Part shown: positions 1-5,209 of the stretch, piece by piece
Position numbering within the stretch: position 1 is the first letter of the stretch
Layout: the number at the start of each line of letters is the position of its first letter
Source of the DNA: Bacteroidota bacterium
Lineage (GTDB): Bacteria > Bacteroidota > Rhodothermia > Rhodothermales > UBA10348
Direction of reading: 5' to 3'
Length of the DNA stretch: 5,209 bases
Assembly: GCA_018623785.1 (NCBI GenBank)
Contig: JAAZVD010000140.1
Location: 1-5,209 of the forward strand
Program-made: the position numbers and the translations under genes
The notes under the pieces: model-generated
What the model was told of the DNA's origin: nothing
Seen by the model: the letters and a program-made list of their open reading frames with translations, nothing else
Databases searched by the model: none

Positions 1-84
1 ATAACCGGATGCCTTCATTGGTCGGATAAATGGGTATATTCTGCGGTCCGCACGCCGCCTCTCATGCCTCTTTCTGACCGATGA
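1..84 (+). CDS. possible 3' end of an upstream gene (partial)
   Basis: Frame 1 is open from the first base to a TGA at 82-84. That stop overlaps the start of the response regulator gene as ATGA (81-84), an arrangement typical of translationally coupled operon genes. The visible C-terminal tail is 27 residues and ends in PLMPLSDR. I do not recognise it. A partner histidine kinase would be a natural upstream neighbour of a response regulator, but nothing in these residues shows kinase motifs. Against it: 84 bases is short, another frame is also open here, and the overlap could be chance. Confidence 0.3.
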   Translation: MTGCLHWSDKWVYSAVRTPPLMPLSDR

Positions 85-1487
85 CCAACCAGCCCCATCT
101 GCTGTTCGTCGACGACGAAAACCTTCTGCACAACCTGTTCGAGCGCCTTTTCACCAGAAATGGCTTCCAGGTAACGTGCTGCGCAAGTGCCCTTCAGGCC
201 ATGGACCTCATGAAAGAGAATGACTACGATCTGGTCATTACTGATTTTATGATGCCCGATATGGACGGATTTGCCTTGCTCGGACACATCAGGCAACACC
301 ACCCTGCCACACGTGTCATCATGGTTACGGCTCACGCCAATGTGCAGCATGCCGTGCGGATGATGCAGCATGGTGCCATTGATTACATACCCAAGCCGTT
401 TACCACGGCCGAGCTGCTGGACCGTGTAAACGCATCGTTGGCTGCCGACCTCCCCCCGGCCGATTCGGTGCCCACTCCAACAAAAGTCTCAAAAACCGAC
501 CAAATTGCTTCACCAACCACACCGGCTGGCGTAACGTACATCGGAGAGTCGCCCAGCATTCAGCGCCTCAAGACCGCCATTCCACGGGTAAGCACAAACA
601 AAGCCCCGGTTTTTATCCAGGGCGAAAGTGGGACCGGCAAGGAGGTCTTGGCAAAGCTGATTCATCACTCCAGTGACCGCGCAGCCGGTCCCTACGTAAC
701 CCTCAATTGCGCCAACCTGCCCCGAGAACTGGTGGAAAGTCACTTGTTTGGCCATAAAAAGGGGGCTTTTACCGGCGCCATCGAGGACATGACCGGTGCG
801 TTTGAACGGGCGCATGGAGGCACGCTGCTGCTGGATGAAATAACGGAGGTGGAACTGCCCATCCAGGCCAAACTTCTCCGCGTGCTACAGGAGAGCGAAA
901 TTCAGCGTGTGGGTGCCTCGGAGACAAAAGCCGTGGATGTTCGCATCATTGCCACCAGCAACAGGAATCTGAGCGAAGCGCTGTCGGATGGGATCTTCCG
1001 GGAGGACCTCTACCACCGACTGGCCGTGTTTCCGGTAACCGTGCCTCCGTTGCGCGAGCGCGATGGTGACGTGCCCCTGCTGGCCCACCATTTCGTGGAC
1101 AAGTACTGTGCCTTGTATTCACTCGGCAAAAAGACCCTTTCAGAAAGTCTACTGGCGCATTTCGTCCAGTATCCGTGGCCGGGAAACGTCCGTGAGCTTG
1201 AAAACATGATCCAACGGGGCGTGCTGCTTTCTGCTGAGCGCTCGGAAATCCAGAAATCCGATGTCTACGACGACTTCTTCGCTGACGCGGATCCAATCCT
1301 GGATACTTCGGCAGCGCCGTCCGGTCCCAAGCTTGCCACCATCGACGACATGGAGCGCCACATGATTCTCGAGGCGCTGGAGGAGACGGGCAATAATCAG
1401 CAGGCAGCGGCAGACAAACTGGGCATCAGTGCACGGACGATCCGCAACAAACTGCGCAAGTACCGGGACGACGGGCTCATCGATTAA
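81..1487 (+). CDS. sigma-54-dependent response regulator (NtrC/AtoC-type activator)
   Basis: This is a two-component transcription activator of 468 aa, the usual size for the family. When phosphorylated by a sensor kinase (none in the window) it should oligomerise and use ATP hydrolysis to open sigma-54 promoters. Residues 6-120 are a receiver domain with acidic D11/D12, phospho-acceptor D55, T83 and K105 in KPF. A linker rich in Pro, Thr and Ser (about 121-152) leads to the AAA+ domain (about 153-382). This has Walker A GESGTGKE (181-188), an intact sigma-54-contacting loop GAFTGA (228-233), Walker B LLLDE (249-253), FREDLYHRL with probable arginine fingers R307 and R313, and PWPGNVREL (365-373). 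A Fis-type helix-turn-helix ends the protein (about 424-463, GISARTIRNKL). ATG 81 is the first in-frame start after a TGA at 75-77, and the first receiver strand begins a few residues later. No clear Shine-Dalgarno is seen. A sigma-54 promoter about 225 bases downstream is a candidate target. The exact subfamily (AtoC, ZraR or FlrC-like) cannot be settled from sequence alone. Confidence 0.95.
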   Translation: MTNQPHLLFVDDENLLHNLFERLFTRNGFQVTCCASALQAMDLMKENDYDLVITDFMMPDMDGFALLGHIRQHHPATRVIMVTAHANVQHAVRMMQHGAIDYIPKPFTTAELLDRVNASLAADLPPADSVPTPTKVSKTDQIASPTTPAGVTYIGESPSIQRLKTAIPRVSTNKAPVFIQGESGTGKEVLAKLIHHSSDRAAGPYVTLNCANLPRELVESHLFGHKKGAFTGAIEDMTGAFERAHGGTLLLDEITEVELPIQAKLLRVLQESEIQRVGASETKAVDVRIIATSNRNLSEALSDGIFREDLYHRLAVFPVTVPPLRERDGDVPLLAHHFVDKYCALYSLGKKTLSESLLAHFVQYPWPGNVRELENMIQRGVLLSAERSEIQKSDVYDDFFADADPILDTSAAPSGPKLATIDDMERHMILEALEETGNNQQAAADKLGISARTIRNKLRKYRDDGLID

Positions 1488-1711
1488 GGAAGAAGTTTCC
1501 GCCTTGCAGACCGGCCGGTGACGGAATTTCTTTCCGGATTGCCAGCGGCATACCGGCGCACATCAAGGATACCTGGCACGGTCGAAAAAGACGTCATAAA
1601 GCGCCCAAGGTCTAAAACAGGGGCTTCAGGGGGCGTATCGGCCCATTATGACGCTTCCTTAAACGTAGTGGTTGCCGTGATGGGACACTATGGGAGTTGG
1701 ATGAATGGCGA
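1488..1711. other. non-coding gap upstream of the sigma-factor promoter
   Basis: No convincing gene is seen here. The open frames that cross it have no recognisable domain. A 10-bp palindrome (ACCGGCCGGT, 1510-1519) and a small hairpin (CGGAA/TTCCG, 1522-1526 with 1532-1536) lie just after the response regulator stop. Neither has a T-run, so I do not call a terminator. The main element is the inverted repeat at 1592-1653, annotated separately. Confidence 0.6.
1592..1653. repeat. inverted repeat, possible activator site or hairpin
   Basis: CGTCATAA (1592-1599) is mirrored exactly by TTATGACG (1646-1653). Just inside lies a second pair, GCGCCC (1601-1606) with GGGCGT (1631-1636), six pairs including one G-T. 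In RNA this would be a two-part hairpin with a 24-base loop. In DNA the two outer half-sites are centred 54 bases apart and lie about 85-146 bases upstream of the predicted sigma-54 start site, the normal range for an upstream activator sequence of an NtrC-type protein. Which reading is right is not decided by the sequence. Confidence 0.4.
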
Positions 1712-1727
1712 TGGCACAGGCTTTGCT
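1712..1727 (+). promoter_or_regulatory. sigma-54 (-24/-12) promoter for the sigma-factor gene
   Basis: The sequence TGGCACA-GGCT-TTGCT matches the sigma-54 consensus TGGCACG-N4-TTGCW at all but one position. The invariant GG (1713-1714) and GC (1725-1726) are exactly 10 bases apart. Counting the GC as -13/-12 puts transcription start near 1738, about 126 bases before the preferred sigma-factor start. The gene immediately upstream encodes a sigma-54 activator, which strengthens the call. The spacing and both conserved dinucleotides are seen directly; use by that activator is inferred. Confidence 0.75.
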
Positions 1728-1863
1728 CATCAGGTAAGCGTCGACGCACATGTCGGGGCTTGCGCTCATGCAAAGCAATGGCAACAGAAGGGTGTCGGCA
1801 AGACTGATCCAGTATTTGCTGCTGGACGCACAACCGACCAAAAATTTCTATCTCCCTGCAGCC

Positions 1864-2625
1864 ATGTCACAGGACCTACAAACCATTGCCGTTCAGTTTG
1901 TGACTGAACCTACTGCGACCAACAGGGAGGCTGTCGTCATGGCAGCCATTCCCCTCGTCCGCTCCATCGTGAGTAAACTCTCCATCCCGGATCACCCGCT
2001 TGCCACCCGGGAAGATCTGGAGAGTGTTGGACAGATGGGACTGCTTCAGGCCCTCGATGGTTACGACCCGGAGCGGGGGACGCCCTTTGTCTCCTATGCC
2101 TACGGCCGTGTACGGGGTGCTCTTATCGATTACCTGCGTTCCATCGACGCCCTGCCGAGAGAACGGCGTCGGATGCTCGCATCAGCGCACAAAATCTCGG
2201 ATCAGCTTCGGCAAGAACTGGGCGAGGAACCCTCGGACATGCAGGTGGCTTCTCGAATGGATATGACCCTCGTGGAGTACCACACGTTGCTCCGCGACGC
2301 TCAGTGCCGATTCAGCCTCTCATTGCATGGGCCGACCGATTGTGAAAGCGACCATGCCATGATTGAAACGCTTCCACACGAGGAAACCGATGCAGCTTTT
2401 GAAGCCGTCGACAGGGAATCTCTCGAAACCTATCTGTCCACGCTGGTTGCCGACCTGCCTGAACGCGAGCAAACTATCCTGGCCTTGTATTTTTTCGAAA
2501 ATCTGACCTTGCGGGAAATTGCCAGTCTCATGAGTCGCACCGAGGCACGCATCAGCCAGATTTTGGCCAAGATCCTACGAACGCTCCGCAGCCAGCTGAC
2601 TGCGCCTGCCCGTCACGCTGCCTGA
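1864..2625 (+). CDS. FliA/WhiG-type (sigma-28 group) RNA polymerase sigma factor
   Basis: This is an alternative sigma-70-family factor of 253 aa, close to the 239 aa of E. coli FliA. Region 2 (about 24-103) contains DLESVGQMGLLQALDGYDP, then the core- and -10-binding part FVSYAYGRVRGALIDYLR and SIDALPRERRR, the FliA/WhiG hallmark. Region 3 covers about 104-165 (LGEEPSDMQVASRMDM). Region 4 (about 190-245) has DLPEREQTILALYFFENLTLREIA followed by a helix-turn-helix ending in RISQILAKIL. The frame is open from an ATG at 1750, but the extra 38 residues look nothing like a sigma N-terminus. The ATG at 1864 follows an A/T-rich stretch (AAAAATTTCTAT) typical of Bacteroidota starts that lack a Shine-Dalgarno. 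In flagellated bacteria such factors drive late flagellar and chemotaxis genes; without flagellar genes here that role is only possible. No anti-sigma gene is visible. The gene appears monocistronic, between the sigma-54 promoter and a terminator. Confidence 0.9.
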   Translation: MSQDLQTIAVQFVTEPTATNREAVVMAAIPLVRSIVSKLSIPDHPLATREDLESVGQMGLLQALDGYDPERGTPFVSYAYGRVRGALIDYLRSIDALPRERRRMLASAHKISDQLRQELGEEPSDMQVASRMDMTLVEYHTLLRDAQCRFSLSLHGPTDCESDHAMIETLPHEETDAAFEAVDRESLETYLSTLVADLPEREQTILALYFFENLTLREIASLMSRTEARISQILAKILRTLRSQLTAPARHAA

Positions 2626-2670
2626 TTTACGGTGGCGGCACAGAGGGACTCAAGTACCACTAAAAGAAGG

Positions 2671-2709
2671 CGCACCGGGGGCGCGGCCATGGGCCGCGCC
2701 CCCGGTGCG
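2671..2709. terminator. GC-rich hairpin terminator after the sigma-factor gene
   Basis: Two perfectly complementary 18-base arms (2671-2688 and 2692-2709) surround a 3-base loop (ATG), 45 bases after the sigma-factor stop. The plus-strand tail has only a loose T-rich stretch (CATTTTAAT). On the minus strand the hairpin is followed directly by CCTTCTTTTA, a better T-tract. It may therefore work in both directions, although no minus-strand gene is seen nearby. Its position after the stop supports transcription ending here. Confidence 0.75.
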
Positions 2710-2763
2710 TTCAGGCCATTTTAATCTTCGAAGAACCGGGCGAACTATTCGGTCGCCGTGCTG

Positions 2764-2771
2764 TATATTTC
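2764..2771 (+). promoter_or_regulatory. weak candidate -7 promoter element for the PpiD-like gene
   Basis: TATATTTC matches the Bacteroidota -7 consensus TAnnTTTG at all but the last base. It lies between the terminator and the repeat-rich leader, which is where a promoter for the next gene is needed. It would start transcription near 2777, just before the first hairpin arm at 2783. No TTG at the expected -33 distance is present, so this is tentative. Confidence 0.25.
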
Positions 2772-2782
2772 CGGGCTCAGTA

Positions 2783-2841
2783 GTACTGCAGCAAAGCGCC
2801 CTTTTCAGGGTGCTTCAGTACCTGAAAAGGGCTATAGCCCT
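2783..2841 (+). repeat. overlapping, mutually exclusive hairpins in the leader of the PpiD-like gene
   Basis: Three pairings share the same bases. Hairpin A: GCCCTTTTCAGG (2798-2809) pairs perfectly over 12 bp with CCTGAAAAGGGC (2821-2832). Hairpin B: GTACTG (2783-2788) with CAGTAC (2816-2821), continued inside by AGCGCCC (2795-2801) with GGGTGCT (2808-2814), 13 pairs including one G-T. Hairpin C: AGGGC (2828-2832) with GCCCT (2837-2841), loop TATA. B and C can coexist, and each excludes A. Such an arrangement is seen in attenuators and riboswitches, but no known riboswitch core is recognised. The repeats could instead be protein-binding sites in DNA. Confidence 0.5.
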
Positions 2842-2854
2842 AGGCCAAGAATAC

Positions 2855-2905
2855 GAAAGGTGTGCACCGCGGCCGCGAAAGGGATCGTCCTTAAGACCAC
2901 CTTTC
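2855..2905 (+). repeat. 8-bp inverted repeat in the leader region
   Basis: GAAAGGTG (2855-2862) is exactly complementary to CACCTTTC (2898-2905). Within it lie a small stem AAGG/CCTT (2879-2882 with 2889-2892) and a GCGGCCGC palindrome (2869-2876). It could be the base of a third leader hairpin of about 50 nt. It conflicts topologically with the AAGACC/GGTCTT pairing described next. Confidence 0.4.
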
Positions 2906-2937
2906 ATGACGCGGTAACATTACCGCCTGACGGTCTT
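2893..2937. repeat. operator-like palindrome GCGGTAA-CA-TTACCGC with flanking repeat
   Basis: GCGGTAA (2911-2917) and TTACCGC (2920-2926) form a perfect 7+7 inverted repeat with a 2-base centre. AAGACC (2893-2898) and GGTCTT (2932-2937) flank it as a second complementary pair. The compact 16-bp dyad, 63 bases upstream of the start codon, has the look of a dimeric repressor site. In RNA the tight 2-base loop would be strained, so a DNA-binding role or a slightly opened hairpin is more likely. No regulator can be named. Confidence 0.4.
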
Positions 2938-2977
2938 CGGCCGGTTCGCTAAAGATTCTCCATTCGCCATAACGATT

Positions 2978-2981
2978 GAGG
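2978..2981 (+). promoter_or_regulatory. ribosome binding site of the PpiD-like gene
   Basis: GAGG ends 7 bases before the ATG at 2989. This spacing supports 2989 over the in-frame ATG codons at 2998 and 3007, which lie too far from it. Confidence 0.5.
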
Positions 2982-2988
2982 TTCGTCC

Positions 2989-5076
2989 ATGGGCGTAATG
3001 ACAAAAATGCGGGAAAGCACCGGAGCCATTCTTTGGATTCTGGTTTTTGCTTTTGGCGTGATCTGGGTTTTGCAGGATTCCGGTGGTCTGGATACCATCG
3101 GACAGGTGGGCAACAATATTGGCTCCGTGAACGGGGATCCCATAACTGTTGACGAATACAACCAGGCAGTCGATCAGCAGGTACAGAGCTACCAGAATCA
3201 AACCGGCGACACCATGCCGCCGCAGATGCTGGATCAGACCCGCGACCGCGTATTCAATCAGCTGGTGGAAGCACGGCTGCGTGAGCAGGAGATGGAGCGT
3301 CTCGGCTTGGGTGTATCCGATGACGAACTGGTGGAAATGATTCAAGGAGACGACCCCCACCCTATCATCAAGGCCTACTTCTCTGATGGTAACGGTGGCG
3401 TGGATCGGGCATTGCTTCAGAACTTCATTGCCAATCCGGACGCTGCTGCGGACTGGATCAACATTGAGAACTACCTGCGCAGTGAGCGTCGGCGTCAGAA
3501 GCTGGAAAACCTGATCAACTCCAGTGTACGTATCACCGAAGCAGACATTGCCGAGGAATATGCGCAGCGCAACAAGACGGTAGACGTCCGGTATGTTGCC
3601 CTACGCTTCTCTTCCCTGCCGGATGATGAGATTTCCTACGATGATGGCGACCTGCGCTCCTTCTACAACAAGCACCGCGACGAATTCGCCCGCGGAAAGA
3701 CGTTCGATCTGTCGTACGTCACTGTATCCAAGGCCCCGACAGCGGCGGACAGCGCGGCCACCCTGTCTGATGTGGAAGGCCTGAGGGAAGCCTTTGGCAC
3801 CGCTGAGGATGATTCTCTCTTCCTGGCGCGCAACGGCTCTGAGCGCCCCTGGACGGATGCCTACTTCCGCCGCGATGAACTGGCAGACGACATTGCTGAC
3901 GCCGTATTCGACAACATCGAAGAAGGCAGCGTGGTGGGCCCGATCATCTCGGGTGGGCAGGTACACCTGGTAAAGGTCATCGATGTTCGCCCGCCCGAAG
4001 AGACGGCTGTAAACGCCCGTCACATCCTGTTCCGTGCAGCGGAAGGGGATGATGAAGCCCGGACCGAAGCACTCTCTGAAGCCCGGGATGTACGCCGCCA
4101 ACTCCTCAATGGAGGCGATTTTGCTGCACTGGCAGCCCAGTATTCAGACGACGGCACCGCTCAGCGTGGTGGCGACCTCGGCTGGTTTGGACCAGGTAGA
4201 ATGGTAGAGCCTTTTGAGAAGGCTGCTTTCGGCGCACGGGTCGGACAGATTGTCGGACCAGTGGAAACACAGTTCGGCTACCACCTCATCGAAGTCACCG
4301 ATCGGGCAACGGAAGAAGCCCAGATAGCTGATTTCGCGCTGACCTTGCGGGCCAGTGTCCAGACGCTCAACCGCGTACAATCCAATCTGGACGATTTGCA
4401 ATACTTCTCTGCTGAAGAGGGAGATTTTGCGGGTGAGGCTGGTCGTCGCAGCCTGGATGTCCGGACGGTATCGGTCGAAGAGGACCAGCAGTTCATCCCC
4501 GGTGTGGGCAACAGCCGTGCCCTTCTCAACTTCCTGGCGGGAGGTGAGGAAGGCGACGTCAGTCCAGTCATCGAACTCAATGATGTATTTCTGGTCGCCT
4601 CTGTGGATCAGGTCAACGATGCCGGCTATCAACCTTTCGATGAAGTGCGTGCACAGTTGGAGCCGCGTCTGCGAAACGAGTTGAAAGCTGCGGTGCAGGT
4701 CGAAAGACTATCGGCAGCGCTGTCTGATGGCGGATTCGAGGGGCTTGCGGATCGCACCGCTACGGCGGAACGCGAAGCCGAGGGGCTGTCTTTCGCCAAC
4801 CAGTCGGTACCCGGAATCGGCAGAGATGCTGTTTTTGTTGGTACGGCCATGGCCATGGAGGACGGCGGAACGAGCGGTGTGATTGAGGGTGCGAATGCAG
4901 CCTATGTGATTCATGCCGTGAAGGTGCATTCCCCTGGAGCCATCCAACCGGCTGAGTACACCAATCTGCAGAATCAGCTCACCTCACGTCAGCAGAATAT
5001 CGTGCGGTCGCAGTGGATAACTGCACTGCGTGAATCGGCAGATATTGAAGATAATCGCCGCATCTTCCTGCAGTAG
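2989..5076 (+). CDS. membrane-anchored PpiD/SurA-like peptidyl-prolyl isomerase and chaperone
   Basis: The 695-aa protein (E. coli PpiD is 623) probably assists folding of exported proteins at the outer face of the inner membrane. A short charged N-terminus (K6, R8) precedes one hydrophobic segment (about 12-28, [15 protein letters not shown]) with no cleavage site, which acts as a signal anchor. A SurA-type N-terminal chaperone region follows (from about 41; [16 protein letters not shown], then [21 protein letters not shown]). The parvulin domain (about 339-437) begins ARHILF and ends GYHLIEV. It keeps H345, D388 (at the place of Pin1 Cys113), M405, F409 and H432, so it looks catalytically competent. 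Around it are regions resembling only the last strands of a parvulin fold (about 314-333, 522-540, 627-646). Start 2989 is chosen for its GAGG site; 2998 or 3007 would still keep the anchor. It stands alone between two terminators and has a long repeat-rich leader. The name ppiD is plausible, but orthology to the proteobacterial gene is uncertain. Confidence 0.9.
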   Translation: MGVMTKMRESTGAILWILVFAFGVIWVLQDSGGLDTIGQVGNNIGSVNGDPITVDEYNQAVDQQVQSYQNQTGDTMPPQMLDQTRDRVFNQLVEARLREQEMERLGLGVSDDELVEMIQGDDPHPIIKAYFSDGNGGVDRALLQNFIANPDAAADWINIENYLRSERRRQKLENLINSSVRITEADIAEEYAQRNKTVDVRYVALRFSSLPDDEISYDDGDLRSFYNKHRDEFARGKTFDLSYVTVSKAPTAADSAATLSDVEGLREAFGTAEDDSLFLARNGSERPWTDAYFRRDELADDIADAVFDNIEEGSVVGPIISGGQVHLVKVIDVRPPEETAVNARHILFRAAEGDDEARTEALSEARDVRRQLLNGGDFAALAAQYSDDGTAQRGGDLGWFGPGRMVEPFEKAAFGARVGQIVGPVETQFGYHLIEVTDRATEEAQIADFALTLRASVQTLNRVQSNLDDLQYFSAEEGDFAGEAGRRSLDVRTVSVEEDQQFIPGVGNSRALLNFLAGGEEGDVSPVIELNDVFLVASVDQVNDAGYQPFDEVRAQLEPRLRNELKAAVQVERLSAALSDGGFEGLADRTATAEREAEGLSFANQSVPGIGRDAVFVGTAMAMEDGGTSGVIEGANAAYVIHAVKVHSPGAIQPAEYTNLQNQLTSRQQNIVRSQWITALRESADIEDNRRIFLQ

Positions 5077-5082
5077 ATTCAG

Positions 5083-5103
5083 CGGGTGCTGACCTGGCAC
5101 CCG
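5083..5103 (+). repeat. small hairpin after the PpiD-like gene
   Basis: CGGGTGC (5083-5089) and GCACCCG (5097-5103) are perfect complements around the loop TGACCTG, starting 6 bases after the stop codon. No T-run follows. It may protect the mRNA 3' end or simply accompany the main terminator just downstream. Confidence 0.4.
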
Positions 5104-5114
5104 ACTGAGCGAAG

Positions 5115-5164
5115 GCTACGTAAAGAGGGCGCCCGCCATTCGGCGGGCGCCCTCTTTACGTAGC
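5115..5164. terminator. strong, probably bidirectional terminator
   Basis: Two perfectly complementary 23-base arms (5115-5137 and 5142-5164) enclose a 4-base loop (ATTC). The GC-rich core is flanked within the arms by TAAAGAGG and CCTCTTTA, so an A-tract faces a T-tract and the element reads the same on both strands. This fits termination of the PpiD-like gene and possibly of a convergent gene beyond the window. Confidence 0.85.
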
Positions 5165-5209
5165 GGCTGTGCAGATCATCACCGTAAGCACGACTACAAT
5201 TCAACATTC

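Noticed and set aside
18..42. TTGGTC and TATATT as a promoter for the response regulator
   Set aside because: The spacing is only 11 bases, too short for a -35/-10 pair and also wrong for the Bacteroidota -33/-7 pattern.
1574..1590. TGGCACG resembling a sigma-54 -24 element
   Set aside because: The required GC 10 bases after the GG is absent; the position holds AA within an A-run.
1612..1841. Two short minus-strand open frames in the first gap
   Set aside because: Their composition is low-information with no domain, and they overlap the promoter and inverted repeat.
1518..1907. 129-codon plus-strand open frame after the response regulator
   Set aside because: It has no recognisable domain, overlaps the sigma-54 promoter and the sigma gene in another frame, and has no plausible start signal.
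2764..2940. Known structural RNA (SRP RNA, RNase P RNA, tmRNA, 6S RNA)
   Set aside because: I find none of the conserved cores of SRP or RNase P RNA, no tRNA-like ends, and no long closing stem as in 6S RNA.
2705..2952. Two overlapping plus-strand frames of 64 and 70 codons in the second gap
   Set aside because: They begin in the terminator or run through the hairpin repeats. The proteins are rich in Arg, Pro and Ser, look like translated non-coding DNA, and have no ribosome site.
2941..2960. GGTTCG resembling a tRNA T-loop
   Set aside because: No matching T-stem, anticodon arm or acceptor stem surrounds it.
2920..3360. 146-codon minus-strand open frame
   Set aside because: It is almost entirely antisense to the start of the PpiD-like gene, whose domains are clear. 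The same applies to the minus frames at 3601-4101 and 4144-4632.

Overview
The window reads like part of a chromosome from a moderately GC-rich member of the Bacteroidota side of the tree, most likely Rhodothermota (Rhodothermales or a relative). This placement is an inference. It rests on the style of the long PpiD-like protein, the general lack of strong Shine-Dalgarno sequences, and a FliA-type sigma factor beside a sigma-54 activator. No rRNA or other marker gene is present to confirm it. All confident genes lie on the plus strand, and I see no insertion sequence, CRISPR array, tRNA or rRNA.

Layout: (1) 1-84, possibly the last codons of an upstream gene that overlaps the next start as ATGA. 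(2) 81-1487, an NtrC-type response regulator with receiver, sigma-54 AAA+ and Fis-type domains, and all key motifs intact. (3) 1488-1863, a 376-base non-coding gap. It holds a very good sigma-54 promoter (TGGCACA-N4-TTGCT, with GG and GC 10 bases apart) and, upstream of it, an inverted repeat where an activator site would be expected. (4) 1864-2625, a FliA/WhiG-type sigma factor. (5) 2626-2988, a second non-coding gap with a strong GC-rich hairpin terminator followed by about 160 bases packed with overlapping inverted repeats. (6) 2989-5076, a membrane-anchored PpiD/SurA-like chaperone with a parvulin domain whose catalytic residues are conserved. (7) 5077-5209, a near-perfect 23-bp-arm terminator hairpin and 45 bases of unassigned sequence.

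The first two complete genes suggest a small regulatory cascade. A phosphorylated activator could open a sigma-54 promoter that drives an alternative sigma factor, which in turn would direct a late regulon. In flagellated bacteria this logic controls flagellar genes, but no flagellar structural gene is visible here, so the target regulon is unknown. The PpiD-like gene is separated by a terminator and is probably an independent unit for folding exported proteins. The least explained part is the repeat-dense leader at about 2783-2937 in front of that gene. Its inverted repeats are mutually exclusive, as in an RNA switch, but this is only a sequence-level suggestion.
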